Positions 35,912-46,501 of a stretch of 64,000 bases of DNA are shown in pieces (the first letter of the stretch is position 1; each line of letters starts with the position of its first letter). Origin of the DNA: Scleroderma bovista. Taxonomy: Eukaryota; Basidiomycota; Agaricomycetes; Boletales; Sclerodermataceae. A program made the position numbers and the translations under genes. The DNA lies in NCBI GenBank assembly GCA_037178675.1, contig JAYMGJ010000067.1, positions 62,001 to 126,000 on the forward strand, in the 5' to 3' direction. The notes beneath the pieces were generated by a model. It did no database searches. It saw only the letters and a list, made by a program, of their open reading frames with translations, and had not been told where the DNA came from.

Positions 35912-38232
35912 TTACGCCAGTCTTCTAGCATAGTCCTTGACCTGCTCCTTCATGTACTTCTCGAGCTTCACCGCATGCTTGACATACACAGAGCCCTCTG
36001 GGTTGTATAGTCGACAGTTGTCGAAGATCAGCTGAGCGTCATCTATGAAAGCCTTGAAGTTGGAGTACTGGTTCGTGTTCAGCTTATGCTCAATCGTGCT
36101 GAGATCTTGTAGAAGTCAGGACAGAGGAGCAAACCTTATCGATGAAATTACACCAACCCATAGGTCGCTTGATGACGTCGTAATAATCAATGACTTCTTC
36201 TCCGTTGACAGGGTGTAAGAATGCCCATGCACTTGCATGAGATTTCAGGTCTCCGAGAAGTCGGTGCATGAAGGTTTGTTCCGCACTTCGCGGTGTTGAG
36301 GAAGGGCTGGCATTTGAAAATCGTGATCAATAGTATCTCCCCACTCCCAGTTCGACACTTACCACGGGGTCATACCTGGTATCCAGCCACTCTCTCCTTC
36401 AGGAAAAAAAGGTATCAGGATCTGACAGTCAGTCCAACAAGGATACGCACGCAATCCTGGAATATCCTTAGGGTCCAGGGTAATTCCTTCTGGAGCACCC
36501 TCCTGAAATTGTGGCAAGCCGGGGTGTATTTCATGTGACTTCGATTTTTCGCGGATCTTCGCGATGACGGCTTCACGCTGCTGAGCGATGATGTTTATCT
36601 TGTTGAGGTAGTCGACCTTGCGTAACATGGTGCATTGCATGATAGTGCCACCCTCATAGTCCTTGATATACCCCGCCCATACCGACCGATCCAAAGTAAT
36701 CTCCTTCGAGAACCCTTGTTTCTTGAAGAAAATGACAGCAAAGTTGTCTGCATAGGTAAGGAAGTGCATTATTTCCGGATAGGATTTCCGGATGTGAGCC
36801 TTGAAGTGATCCATCAGCATACCTCCATATCCCTGGAAACCATGAACTTGCGGACGAAAAAAGTATGACGATAGGAGATACCTTGACTTGGTCTACGGAT
36901 GCGGTTGCAAAGAAAACAATTTCTGCGAAGCCCCGATGAGGGAATGGACGGTAGCAAATCCCACCGACGACCTTGTACCCCCGTTTTATGATGGCGAGCG
37001 CTTTGGAGTTGCTGTCGTACACTAGCCGAGCGATGTACTCTCGAGGCATCATCGGCAATTGTGTGCGGAAGAGAGTTTTCAAACCAGTCAGTATGATCAA
37101 CGAGCGAGGGGTGGCGTCGTTTTCTATAGCTGTTACTTGGATAATTGCCTTTCGCAGCTCAATAAACGCAGCTTTTTCTGTCCTCGTTGGCGGCTTCCGG
37201 CCAGATCAGTCTAGGATACTCAACAGTAGTGTAGTACTAACCGCTGCAGAAACTGACGGCCCAGCATCGATCGTGACACCAGTCGCTAGTCGAGTTAGCT
37301 GGGATTCGTCCATCTTCTCTTCTATTTTAACCTTGGTGTCGGCAACATGGCCGTTTACGCCTCTCACATTAGGTTTGACGTCATCCGTAACAGAGAGTGC
37401 CGTTTGCGACTTGGACTTCATGCTCGGTATCTTCTTTCCACTCCTTTGAGTAGTTCGTACGGGAGTATCGGGCACCCGCGTTACTTGTGTTGCCAAAGGT
37501 TTGTCTTCCTCGTCATCGTCTGCATCGCTTAACGATGACAGAGAAAGGCGTCGCCTTTTAGTGGGAGGTGCATCAATCCAGGAGGAAGATGCTGGAGTCA
37601 GTGCTTTTGATGAACGTGCTGGGGAATAGGATAAGCTGCGAGGGAAGACACGAGCAGTACTACAGAGGACTCACCCGCAGCGGCGGGTGACATGGTGATC
37701 AGCGAGACAGGCAACTTCATCTTCTGCCTCAGCGACAATATGTCGTCGTCCGCATATTCAAAATCCAAAAGTCTGTCCAATTCCTGTAAATGCAAACCGT
37801 CATCAGACGAGGATACAGAGCGAACTAAGTCGAGGCTAACCTGAGTCTGATGGTCAATATGTACTCCTGGGCTATTCTGAACAGGTCACGTACCCGTAAC
37901 ATTTCGTCCAGGCGGGTGGCCAGTCGAGCTCTCCTGGAGAACTCCTCTCTACCGAGCGCGACCTCGTCCGCTCCGTGTTCAACCACGTCATGTCCGCAGA
38001 CGCAAGTTTCAAGATATGTCGGCTCGTCATCTTCGTCTGAGCCATACTGGTTCAAGTCGCCAAGTGAAGACCTGTGGCAAGTATCGCCGCCCAAGACCAG
38101 TTCGACTCCTGGCGGTGGTTGCAAACCTTGACAGGTATCGCATGTCGAGCAGGGCGTGTGACGGGCGATCTTGAGCGCTAGTACTGAGTCACTGAATGGC
38201 TCATTGGTCGGTGACGGGTACGACAGCTTCAT
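35912..38232 (-). CDS. GCN5: Histone acetyltransferase GCN5 (SAGA/ADA)
   Basis: Catalytic subunit of SAGA-type coactivators, acetylating histone H3 tails. Seven exons (38232-37894, 37783-37675, 37618-37242, 37193-36882, 36832-36363, 36306-36158, 36105-35912) give 649 residues. The N-terminal third has a cysteine-rich stretch CSTCDTCQG and [18 protein letters not shown], resembling the PCAF N-terminal region. The HAT core shows [26 protein letters not shown] with the catalytic Glu, and [14 protein letters not shown] for acetyl-CoA. The usual YFKKQGF appears as FFKKQGF, preceded by AVI instead of AIG. The bromodomain reads [20 protein letters not shown], then [12 protein letters not shown] and [14 protein letters not shown]. 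The start is the first Met in frame with these; a non-ATG extension is open further upstream. Confidence 0.95.
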
Positions 38233-38486
38233 CGTCGCCTGTGGTATCTGCGATCCACCATCGGTACTGTGCGACAATAAAAAATTAGTGCTTTCAACGC
38301 CCCTTCACGCCAGGTCGTGGTCAGTGGCAGATGCGGCGTTGGCGCCGGGACCCCTTGCACCTACACCCGACAGTCTCCCATTGCTGGTCGATACGCTTTG
38401 GTGTTCCCATATTATTCCACTGCAGTAAGTCCACAGACCAGTGGTCAATCGCTCCTAATATTGGACCCATCTCTAATCCATTGTTT

Positions 38487-39270
38487 ATGACAATCCACTG
38501 CTTACCAGTCCCTTCCTTCATCCTCGTCTTACTACTGTCCTTCCTTCCACCTATTATTGCCTCATCGGAATGGATACAATACTCCCCCAGTGGATACGCC
38601 ACGATGACGCACTATACCCTACCCGAGGGGTTTATTGCAGCGTGTGGATGTGCGATCAACAGCACACTTTACCCCACCGCTGCCATGAATCAAATGGCCT
38701 ACGGGAGTAGCACAGTGTACGGTCCTGCTTGCGGCAAATGCTTCAACCTGACGCTCTTGGACGCGTTTACGGCCAACCCGGAATTTTACCCAAATACCAC
38801 AAATTCTGTCGTTGTCAAAATTACTGACCTGTGTCCGTACTCTCGACGGGGATGGTGCAATGCAACGGTGACGGGCATGAACGGGTAAGTGAGACCGAAG
38901 CAATACTTGAAGATGAAGGTGATGTGTTGTCGTGCAGCGGTGGCCATTATCTCAACTTTGACCTTTCGTGGCCATCCTCATCAATACCAAGTACTTTCTT
39001 TCCGTCAGATCCTTCGCTCTATGGTATGTCACTTGTGCCATTGTTTCACCAACATCCTATTGACCACTGTGTAGGCTACAGTGTAAGGACCCTCTTACCT
39101 ACTGGTAAGGTTACTCACCCAGAAACCTTGAACAGGATTTCGGTGTATGGAATGTCAGTTACGAGAGCGTCTCCTGTGAGTACTGGCAAGGGTGGCACCA
39201 TCCAGCTGCTCTGGGAAATGTGGTTGGCTACGATTCGTGTTGTCCCGATGACCCAACGGTGGGTAAATGA
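38487..39270 (+). CDS. Secreted GH45-like endoglucanase (double-psi beta-barrel)
   Basis: Predicted secreted cellulose-acting protein of 208 residues in four exons (38487-38884, 38938-39023, 39075-39082, 39136-39270). A signal peptide is evident (PSFILVLLLSFLPPIIASS). The double-psi barrel shows SGYATMTHYTLP, AACGCA, AAMNQMAYGS, ACGKCFNLTL, VVVKITDLCP and HYLNFDLSWP, in the order seen in subfamily C GH45 enzymes and expansin-like proteins. The subfamily C acid Asp corresponds to the Asp in LNFDLS; the N-terminal Asp of subfamily A is absent. Exon 3 is only 8 nt but is needed to keep the frame into DFGVWNVSYESVSCEYWQG. The C-terminal end is either the TGA at 39270 or a short further exon. Expansin-like activity without hydrolysis is the alternative. 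Confidence 0.87.
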
Positions 39271-40686
39271 TCTACATCGAGTTCTGGCAAGCTTACAAAC
39301 TTGCAGACGTAGTCAATCTCTGATAACACCTGCCCGTCATACTCAGACCAGGCGGGGATATCGTGCGTTCCTCGCCCCAAAGCTACGGTGATCTGATCAC
39401 TAACATGTAACTTTTGTTAGCCCATATTCCCATGTTGGGTCTGCAGATGCCATTGTACCTCACGTTCTATCGGTCTTATCGTCCATGTTGCCACTGATCC
39501 CATTCTTCTTGAGGTGATGCGGTGTTTATTTTTTCCCAGTGCTCAGATATTGGACACGTACATCACCTTGCTTGGCAAGGTCTCTGTCACCCCGAAAGTC
39601 GTGAGAACGTCCATCACTCCGTTCCCTTGCCAATGGCAGTGTGGCATCGACTCACTGATCCACAGTGGAATCAAAATACTCGTCTTGTCGGTTTCATTTC
39701 TGCACGGCAGATCTACCATCCGCGAGAACCAGCTGCACAATACTTGATGTATTTTGCGTTGAAATGGAATCCATTGTTTATCTCGAATGGCAACTGATGG
39801 TAGTACACCGGATAAGCAACAGATCTCTGAATAAGTCGTTAGAATTGCAAGCTGGCCATCAAATGCATGCAGCCACGTCAAAAATCTCAGTGGTTGGTTC
39901 ATAGTCAAGCGCGTGTATTTCTAGAAACTGATAATAGGACCCTGTGCTCATCGCTAGTGTCCATCTGGTAGGCGATGAAGGGCCTACTGACCATGGTTGA
40001 AAATGCAAAGATATGACAAATCCTCCCGTGGTTTCCTTCCGGGTGTTCTTGTATGAAATTTGGGCCAACAAACAATCGGCAGAGAAGAATAGTCAACATA
40101 TTCACCACTATATTTATGTCGGTCCAAGTCTAGTGAAGACGATTTTCACGTAGCGGTAAACAGGGGGGGTGAACACTGTACGCATTCCTGAGCCGTAAGC
40201 ATTCCGACAGATGATGCAGAGGCACTGGGAATGCATCATATGATAGTCCTGATAGGCGATAGCACGACCTGCTGTCTTTGCAACAGCTTTTGGACAATGA
40301 TTTGGCCAGGATTGGAATCTCGCTTGCCAATCAGTGCAAGTGGCGGACATTCATGGGAGGACTGTGCCAGGAAAGAATACCGGAAAATGCTGATCAATGG
40401 GCCAGAGCATGCCCAATCCTTGGCTGAGGCGCGTTCCGGATGAACGCAGTGATCGTGTCTGGATCTAACTCCCTGGATTCTGCGGACATCCCGCGTCATA
40501 TGCAGAGCTCAAGGATCGGAGTTAGATTTGAGGTCTTTCGGTCTCAGTAATGTATCAGGTAAATGGCCAGACCTCCCTGTTGAGGTATATTCAGGCGACT
40601 TCCACTGCGAAGGAAACATTTTTGATGACTTCAACTCACGTCCTTCAGATGCGGACATTAGCCCAAAGCAGCATAGAATGCAAGTT
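39271..40686. other. 1.4 kb without a recognised gene
   Basis: Lies between the GH45-like gene and RPP21. Some pieces look weakly protein-like, for example a plus-strand frame around 39600-39790 (VWHRLTDPQWNQNTRLVGF) and another around 40270-40430 (RIGISLANQCKWRTFMGGL). Neither has a start, splice sites or a family I recognise. They may be remains of genes or a repeat. No tRNA or terminal inverted repeat was found. Confidence 0.4.
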
Positions 40687-41395
40687 CTACATCGGAGAGT
40701 TACCCTTATGTATGTTGTCTGAAACGATCTCGTTTCCGCAAAACACCACATGGCCAACATCACGAGCAAAGTGTGGTGGGAGACGAGGAATGGGCCCCTT
40801 ATTGTGCCAAGCTTGTTTATGGCCCGCCTCTGGAAGTTGGTTCGCCGATTCCATGGCGCTGTCAGATTGGCTTTGAGGGTCGGAAAATAGAACAGGGGGT
40901 GCAGGAATACGACGATGGGTGTGACAGGCGAGACAAGTGTACGAGATGAGATGACCATGCGGGGCCGAATCTAATACACTGATCAGGGATGATATCACCA
41001 GACCGGGCCCACTCACTTTTAACCCGAACTTTAGCAGACATGCCGGGCACGAGCACTGAGCTACACCCCTTGCACAGACGGCGTTTAACGGAAGGGTCGC
41101 TTGAGAAGTCACGATGAGACATTTGCAAGGGACTGGAGGAGACAAGGACGAACATCTTGACATTGGTTTTTTTCCCAACAGTCTTCATGGTATCGATATA
41201 ACTTCTCGACAGCTCTGCGGTACTGACATACCTGTTGCGGTGGCGGATACCTGTGGTGGACTGGGGCTGAGAGGGGGCCATCGTGTTGAGAAGAACGCTG
41301 GCTTGGTACAGGAAGTTGAGGCGTTGGATAATGTCCCTGTTGGAGACATTGTTGGGATTGGGCACTTGATCCTTGTTGTTCTTGTTCTTGCCCAT
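40687..41395 (-). CDS. RPP21: RNase P subunit Rpp21/Rpr2
   Basis: Protein subunit of nuclear RNase P, which cuts the 5' leader from pre-tRNAs. Three exons (41395-41154, 41099-41017, 40970-40687) give 202 residues. The N-terminal helical part reads QRLNFLYQASVLLNTM and LSRSYIDTMKTVGKK. The zinc ribbon has CKGCSSVLVPG and, after an intron, YTCLACHTHRRIP, giving the two Cys-x2-Cys pairs of the Rpr2/Rpp21 family. The tail is poorly conserved and its end is less certain. The start codon is 86 bp from the 5' end of a tRNA-Tyr gene on the other strand, so the two must share a promoter region. SNM1 of RNase MRP is a related alternative. Confidence 0.88.
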
Positions 41396-41481
41396 CGGAC
41401 TGGACAATCAGAAGAAGTGGGGGTTCAACGTTGACCTTGATCTTGCTCGATGTTGATTGACTCGATTGCAATTCACTGCAA

Positions 41482-41563
41482 CCGACCTTAGCTCAGTTGG
41501 AAGAGCGCGAGACTGTAATGGTTAAACATCTTGAGGTCGCCTGTTCGAGCCAGGCAGGTCGGA
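41482..41563 (+). tRNA. tRNA-Tyr (GTA) with a 9-nt intron
   Basis: Full cloverleaf: acceptor stem CCGACCT (41482-41488) pairs with AGGTCGG (41556-41562), discriminator A at 41563. The D arm contains the A-box-like TAGCTCAGTTGG. The anticodon stem CGAGA/TCTTG encloses CTGTAA, with anticodon GTA at 41515-41517. The T arm has the B-box GTTCGAGCC. An intron TGGTTAAAC (41519-41527) follows position 37, as in nearly all eukaryotic tRNA-Tyr genes. The mature length is 73 nt before CCA. It lies between RPP21 (opposite strand) and the 3' end of HEM2. Confidence 0.96.
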
Positions 41564-41569
41564 TGATTG

Positions 41570-41580
41570 TTTTTATTTTT
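41570..41580 (+). terminator. RNA polymerase III terminator of tRNA-Tyr
   Basis: TTTTTATTTTT begins 7 nt after the mature 3' end of the tRNA, the usual place and form of a pol III stop signal. It lies 62 bp before the HEM2 stop codon (read on the minus strand). Confidence 0.85.
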
Positions 41581-41641
41581 TGCGTCATCGTAGTCGAACA
41601 ACGTTACATATTCAATAATTCCACATCTAATACTAATACGA

Positions 41642-42836
<1,195 letters not shown>

Positions 42837-42870
42837 GTGACTTTGTTGAGTGCATCTTACCCTTGTACCA

Positions 42871-45800
42871 ATGTCATCAACACCACGGACGGGCAAACGC
42901 AAGTCTGAGTCGACGTCGACGCCCTTGTCTATCTCATCGTCGGGGGTTGCATTTCACCGTCTTGCACCACTAGCCGCACCGCGCTTTGCCATCAGAACAC
43001 CACAATCAAAGGTGGACACCGATGCATCCCTCAGGAACCAGGCAGAGACAATGAAGCGGCTGCGCATCCGCGACATGGACAACTCTGACGACGACTGGGG
43101 TGTCATTGAAGACAACAGCTCAGAATCAGATTGCGACCTCCCAGGCAGCTATACCGTGCCAAGGAAGAAACTCTTTACAGCTCGCTTACCCGCTCTCTCG
43201 CGCAAAACCGTGTCGCTTTCCCCGCTTGCAAACATCCTACCTCAAAAAGGGACATCTATGGACGAAGTTGCAGCGGCAGTCTCACCCGGTGGTCACATCA
43301 CTAAGCGTCGCGCTCGCTCTCGACCCGTGTCTCAAGAACTGTTGGAGAGTGCCCACCATACACCGTCGCCCCAAGCACCATCCTACGTATGCCACTCAAT
43401 TCCACTTGCGACTCCTCTTTTGACCCGTCATCAGACACATCCATCCAGAATATCACCACCAAAATCCGCTCCCGTCACGTTCCCTTCCGTTCCACGGAAT
43501 CGGTTCTCCGTTATTTCCACGACAGCTTCTCCCATACGCGGCTCTTCGATACCGCGTCGACGGCTCACTGGAAGTAGCAGTCCAAATCCATTGCACAAAC
43601 CACGCACTCTGGGTGGCCCCAGTTCTCCCCGCGCACCCGTCAACCGACTCGCGAGTGGCAGCTCCGCCTCCCTCTTCTTTGGTCCATCTATCCCTCAAAG
43701 CCCGACCAACACGCGCCCTCGCACGAGTACGACAGCGACCAGTTCTGCACAGTCTGCTGGTACTGCTGCACGACTGCGAGCGCAACCAACCCAACCATTT
43801 GTATTAAACAGGCACAGCTACGCTGGTCCTGGAAGTGCCACGATAACACCTTTTCCTTGGAAGCTGCGAACCACACAATACATCCCCTCACCCGATTCCT
43901 CACCACCTTCCCATCGCGGTGCCCACAGCATCCTCGATGATGATGACGACCTGTTCTTCGAACCTTGTGGACCACCAGAGACATCATTTGTATTTAGCGT
44001 CACCGGCTCTCCTTCCCCCCGGTCGAACAAGGGAAAGGAGATGCTCCCATTAAAGTATAAACCTCGTGATTCGGGTGTTGCCCTAAGCGACGACGAAGAC
44101 GTATCCTCCTCAGGCAACCCATTTCTCTCCGCAATGCCACGCAACTCCATCTCGGGTTCTTCGTCGCTCTACTCGGACGCCGGTGACGACCTTATCACAC
44201 CCATTATGCCTAGCACCGACTCTGGCTGGCCCAATAGAGTCGTCATCGGTGGACTGGACGATGGCGATCGGCATTACGATGGCCTGGACGCGGACTCTTT
44301 TATCATGCGGACGCTTGCAGCAGGCAATAAACCCACTGTCGAGGAACACAAACGACCACCCGGTACGCCCGTAAAGAAAATCAAGACCACCTATTTGGGG
44401 GGAAACCGACCGTGGCAGAGCGCAGTGGCTAACAAGGTCGGTTTCCACTTTGGAGACTTGGGGCTCGAAGCTGTCCGTCAGGCTGGACCTGGTGGTGGTG
44501 GAAAGTCAAAGAACAGGCCCAGGAAGAGTCTGCCTGCGGCGTTCCCTCACCTCGGGGAAGGGGGGCTTGTGGCGAACCACGCCAAGATGACTCTGAACGG
44601 ATCGGATTCAGAAGAGGATGAGGAGAACAATAGCCCAAGCTCGAGGAGAGATGGGAAATACATGGGACTCGGACTGGGACAACCGCCCGCTGCTGGACCG
44701 GTCTCACGAACGCGGTTGCTCATGCGGAGAAGCAGCAGCGGGGCGTTTTCAAGTGGTAGTGAGACATCCGTCGCGACGCCCACGCATAGAAAGGGTAAGT
44801 CATTTTTGTCTTTACACACGGTTTTAATTTTCTAACTAGGCGATAGATTGGCCGCTGCTGTCGCGGTCGGCGATACAAGGATCGAGCTACACATCAGATT
44901 CTCGGTCCTCATCGAACAGTTCCGTCATCACCGCCAATTCGCCCACATTCACGCGGGGCGCGCTACAGCTGGCTGGGAAACGGACGGTGTCACCGCTTGT
45001 CAAGACGGACGACGAGCCTGCCACGAAGGGCAAGTTAGGTCGCTTTGAAAGGGACTTTGTGGAGATAGACGAGATTGGGAGTGGTGAATTTGGTAAGGTG
45101 ATGAAGGTTCGCGCGAAGAACGGGGCCGAGGACCAAGTATGGGCTGTCAAGCGGTCGAAGCCGTTCGAGGGACCGCGTCATCGGTGAGTACCGAGTACTT
45201 TCCGAGAGCGTGTACGTTGACCCCCTCCTCATAGACTACGGCTGCGGGAGGAGGTGGACATCCTGCGGCACCTTGCTCAGGCGGCAGCCGCGGATCGCAA
45301 GGGCTACTCGAATGTGTTGGCGTATATTGATAGCTGGGAACAGGACGACACGTTGTTCATTCAGACGGAACTGTGCGAGTTGGGAAATTTCGCCCGCTTC
45401 TTGTGGGAATATGGGAGGACATTCCAGCGTCTGGACGAAGCCAGGGTGTGGAAGATATTCGTGGATCTCAGCAATGTGAGTGATGCTTACGACACGAAAA
45501 AGGTTTTCTGCTTATCTCGGCGCTCAGGGAGTTCGGTTTATCCATGACGCAGGGATCATTCATCTCGATCTTAAGCCGGCGAATGTGTTCTTAACGCGGG
45601 AAGGGCGGTTCAAGATTGGAGACTTTGGGATGGCGTCGCAGTGGCCACGGCGAAGTGGGGGCAGCCCGATGGGACTTGGGGTGGGAGGGTTCGAGCGCGA
45701 GGGCGACAAGGTGTATCTGGCGCGCGAGGTGCTGCAGGGGACGTACGGGCAGGCGGCAGACATGTTCAGGTAAGGCGTTGGACTCGTTTCGCGGGTCGTT

Positions 45801-46259
45801 CTGACGCGGGGACAGTTTCGGGATGATGATGCTTGAAACAGCGACAAACATCGTCGTGCCTGATCAGTGAGTGGGATCACGGTGTTCGTACCTGGCCAAC
45901 TCTGATTCTGATTCCGCGGGTGCAGGGGTGACGACTGGCACCGGCTTCGCCAAGAGGACTTCAGCCGCGTTGAGCTGGGGGGGACGAGCCCAGAGCTACT
46001 TGGGCTCATCAAGGGCATGATGAGGATGGATCCGGGGAAGCGAACGGACGCACAGACGGTGTGTGCGCATCCCGTCATCGCGCGGGCGCGAGCGGCGATG
46101 GAACGCCTGCGAGAGGATGCTGTGAGGAACAACACATCGATGTTTGCTGCGTCCCCTCTGGCGAGCATTGGCGCGGGCTTTCTGGAGGAGATTCTGGGGC
46201 GGGGAGTCGGGCTGGGGCTGGGTGTGCGGAGGGACGAGGCGATGGACACGAGTCCGTGA
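42871..46259 (+). CDS. WEE1: Wee1-type cell-cycle kinase
   Basis: Protein kinase that phosphorylates Cdk1 on its ATP-loop tyrosine and delays mitosis. Six exons (42871-44794, 44847-45183, 45235-45475, 45528-45769, 45816-45866, 45926-46259) give 1042 residues. The first 700 or so residues are disordered and rich in Ser-Pro/Thr-Pro, typical of regulatory phosphorylation. The kinase domain begins ERDFVEIDEIGSGEFGKVMK, with the catalytic Lys in WAVKRSK. It has the Wee1-specific loop IIHLDLKPANVFL in place of HRD, GDFGMA, and the Wee1 signature EGDKVYLAREVLQ. The start was taken at MSSTPRTGKRK; a Met seven codons earlier is also in frame. Divergent from HEM2. Confidence 0.95.
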
Positions 46260-46501
46260 TACGCGATCTAGTACTCGTAGTAGTAGAATATTTAAGTTGT
46301 CCTGCTTTACACGCATCCGAAACCCGTGGGGTCGTTACCATCATGATGCTCGTCGTCGCCGGCGTCGACGTCTCTGAGCTCTGAGCCGTCTCGCGTTCGC
46401 CTTCTCCTCGACCCTCCTCGACTGTGTTTCTCGTATGTAATCGGCGAGGGACACCGCCGCGGTTCCCTGGCAGCTGTGGAACATAAACCTTACTGCATAT
46501 C

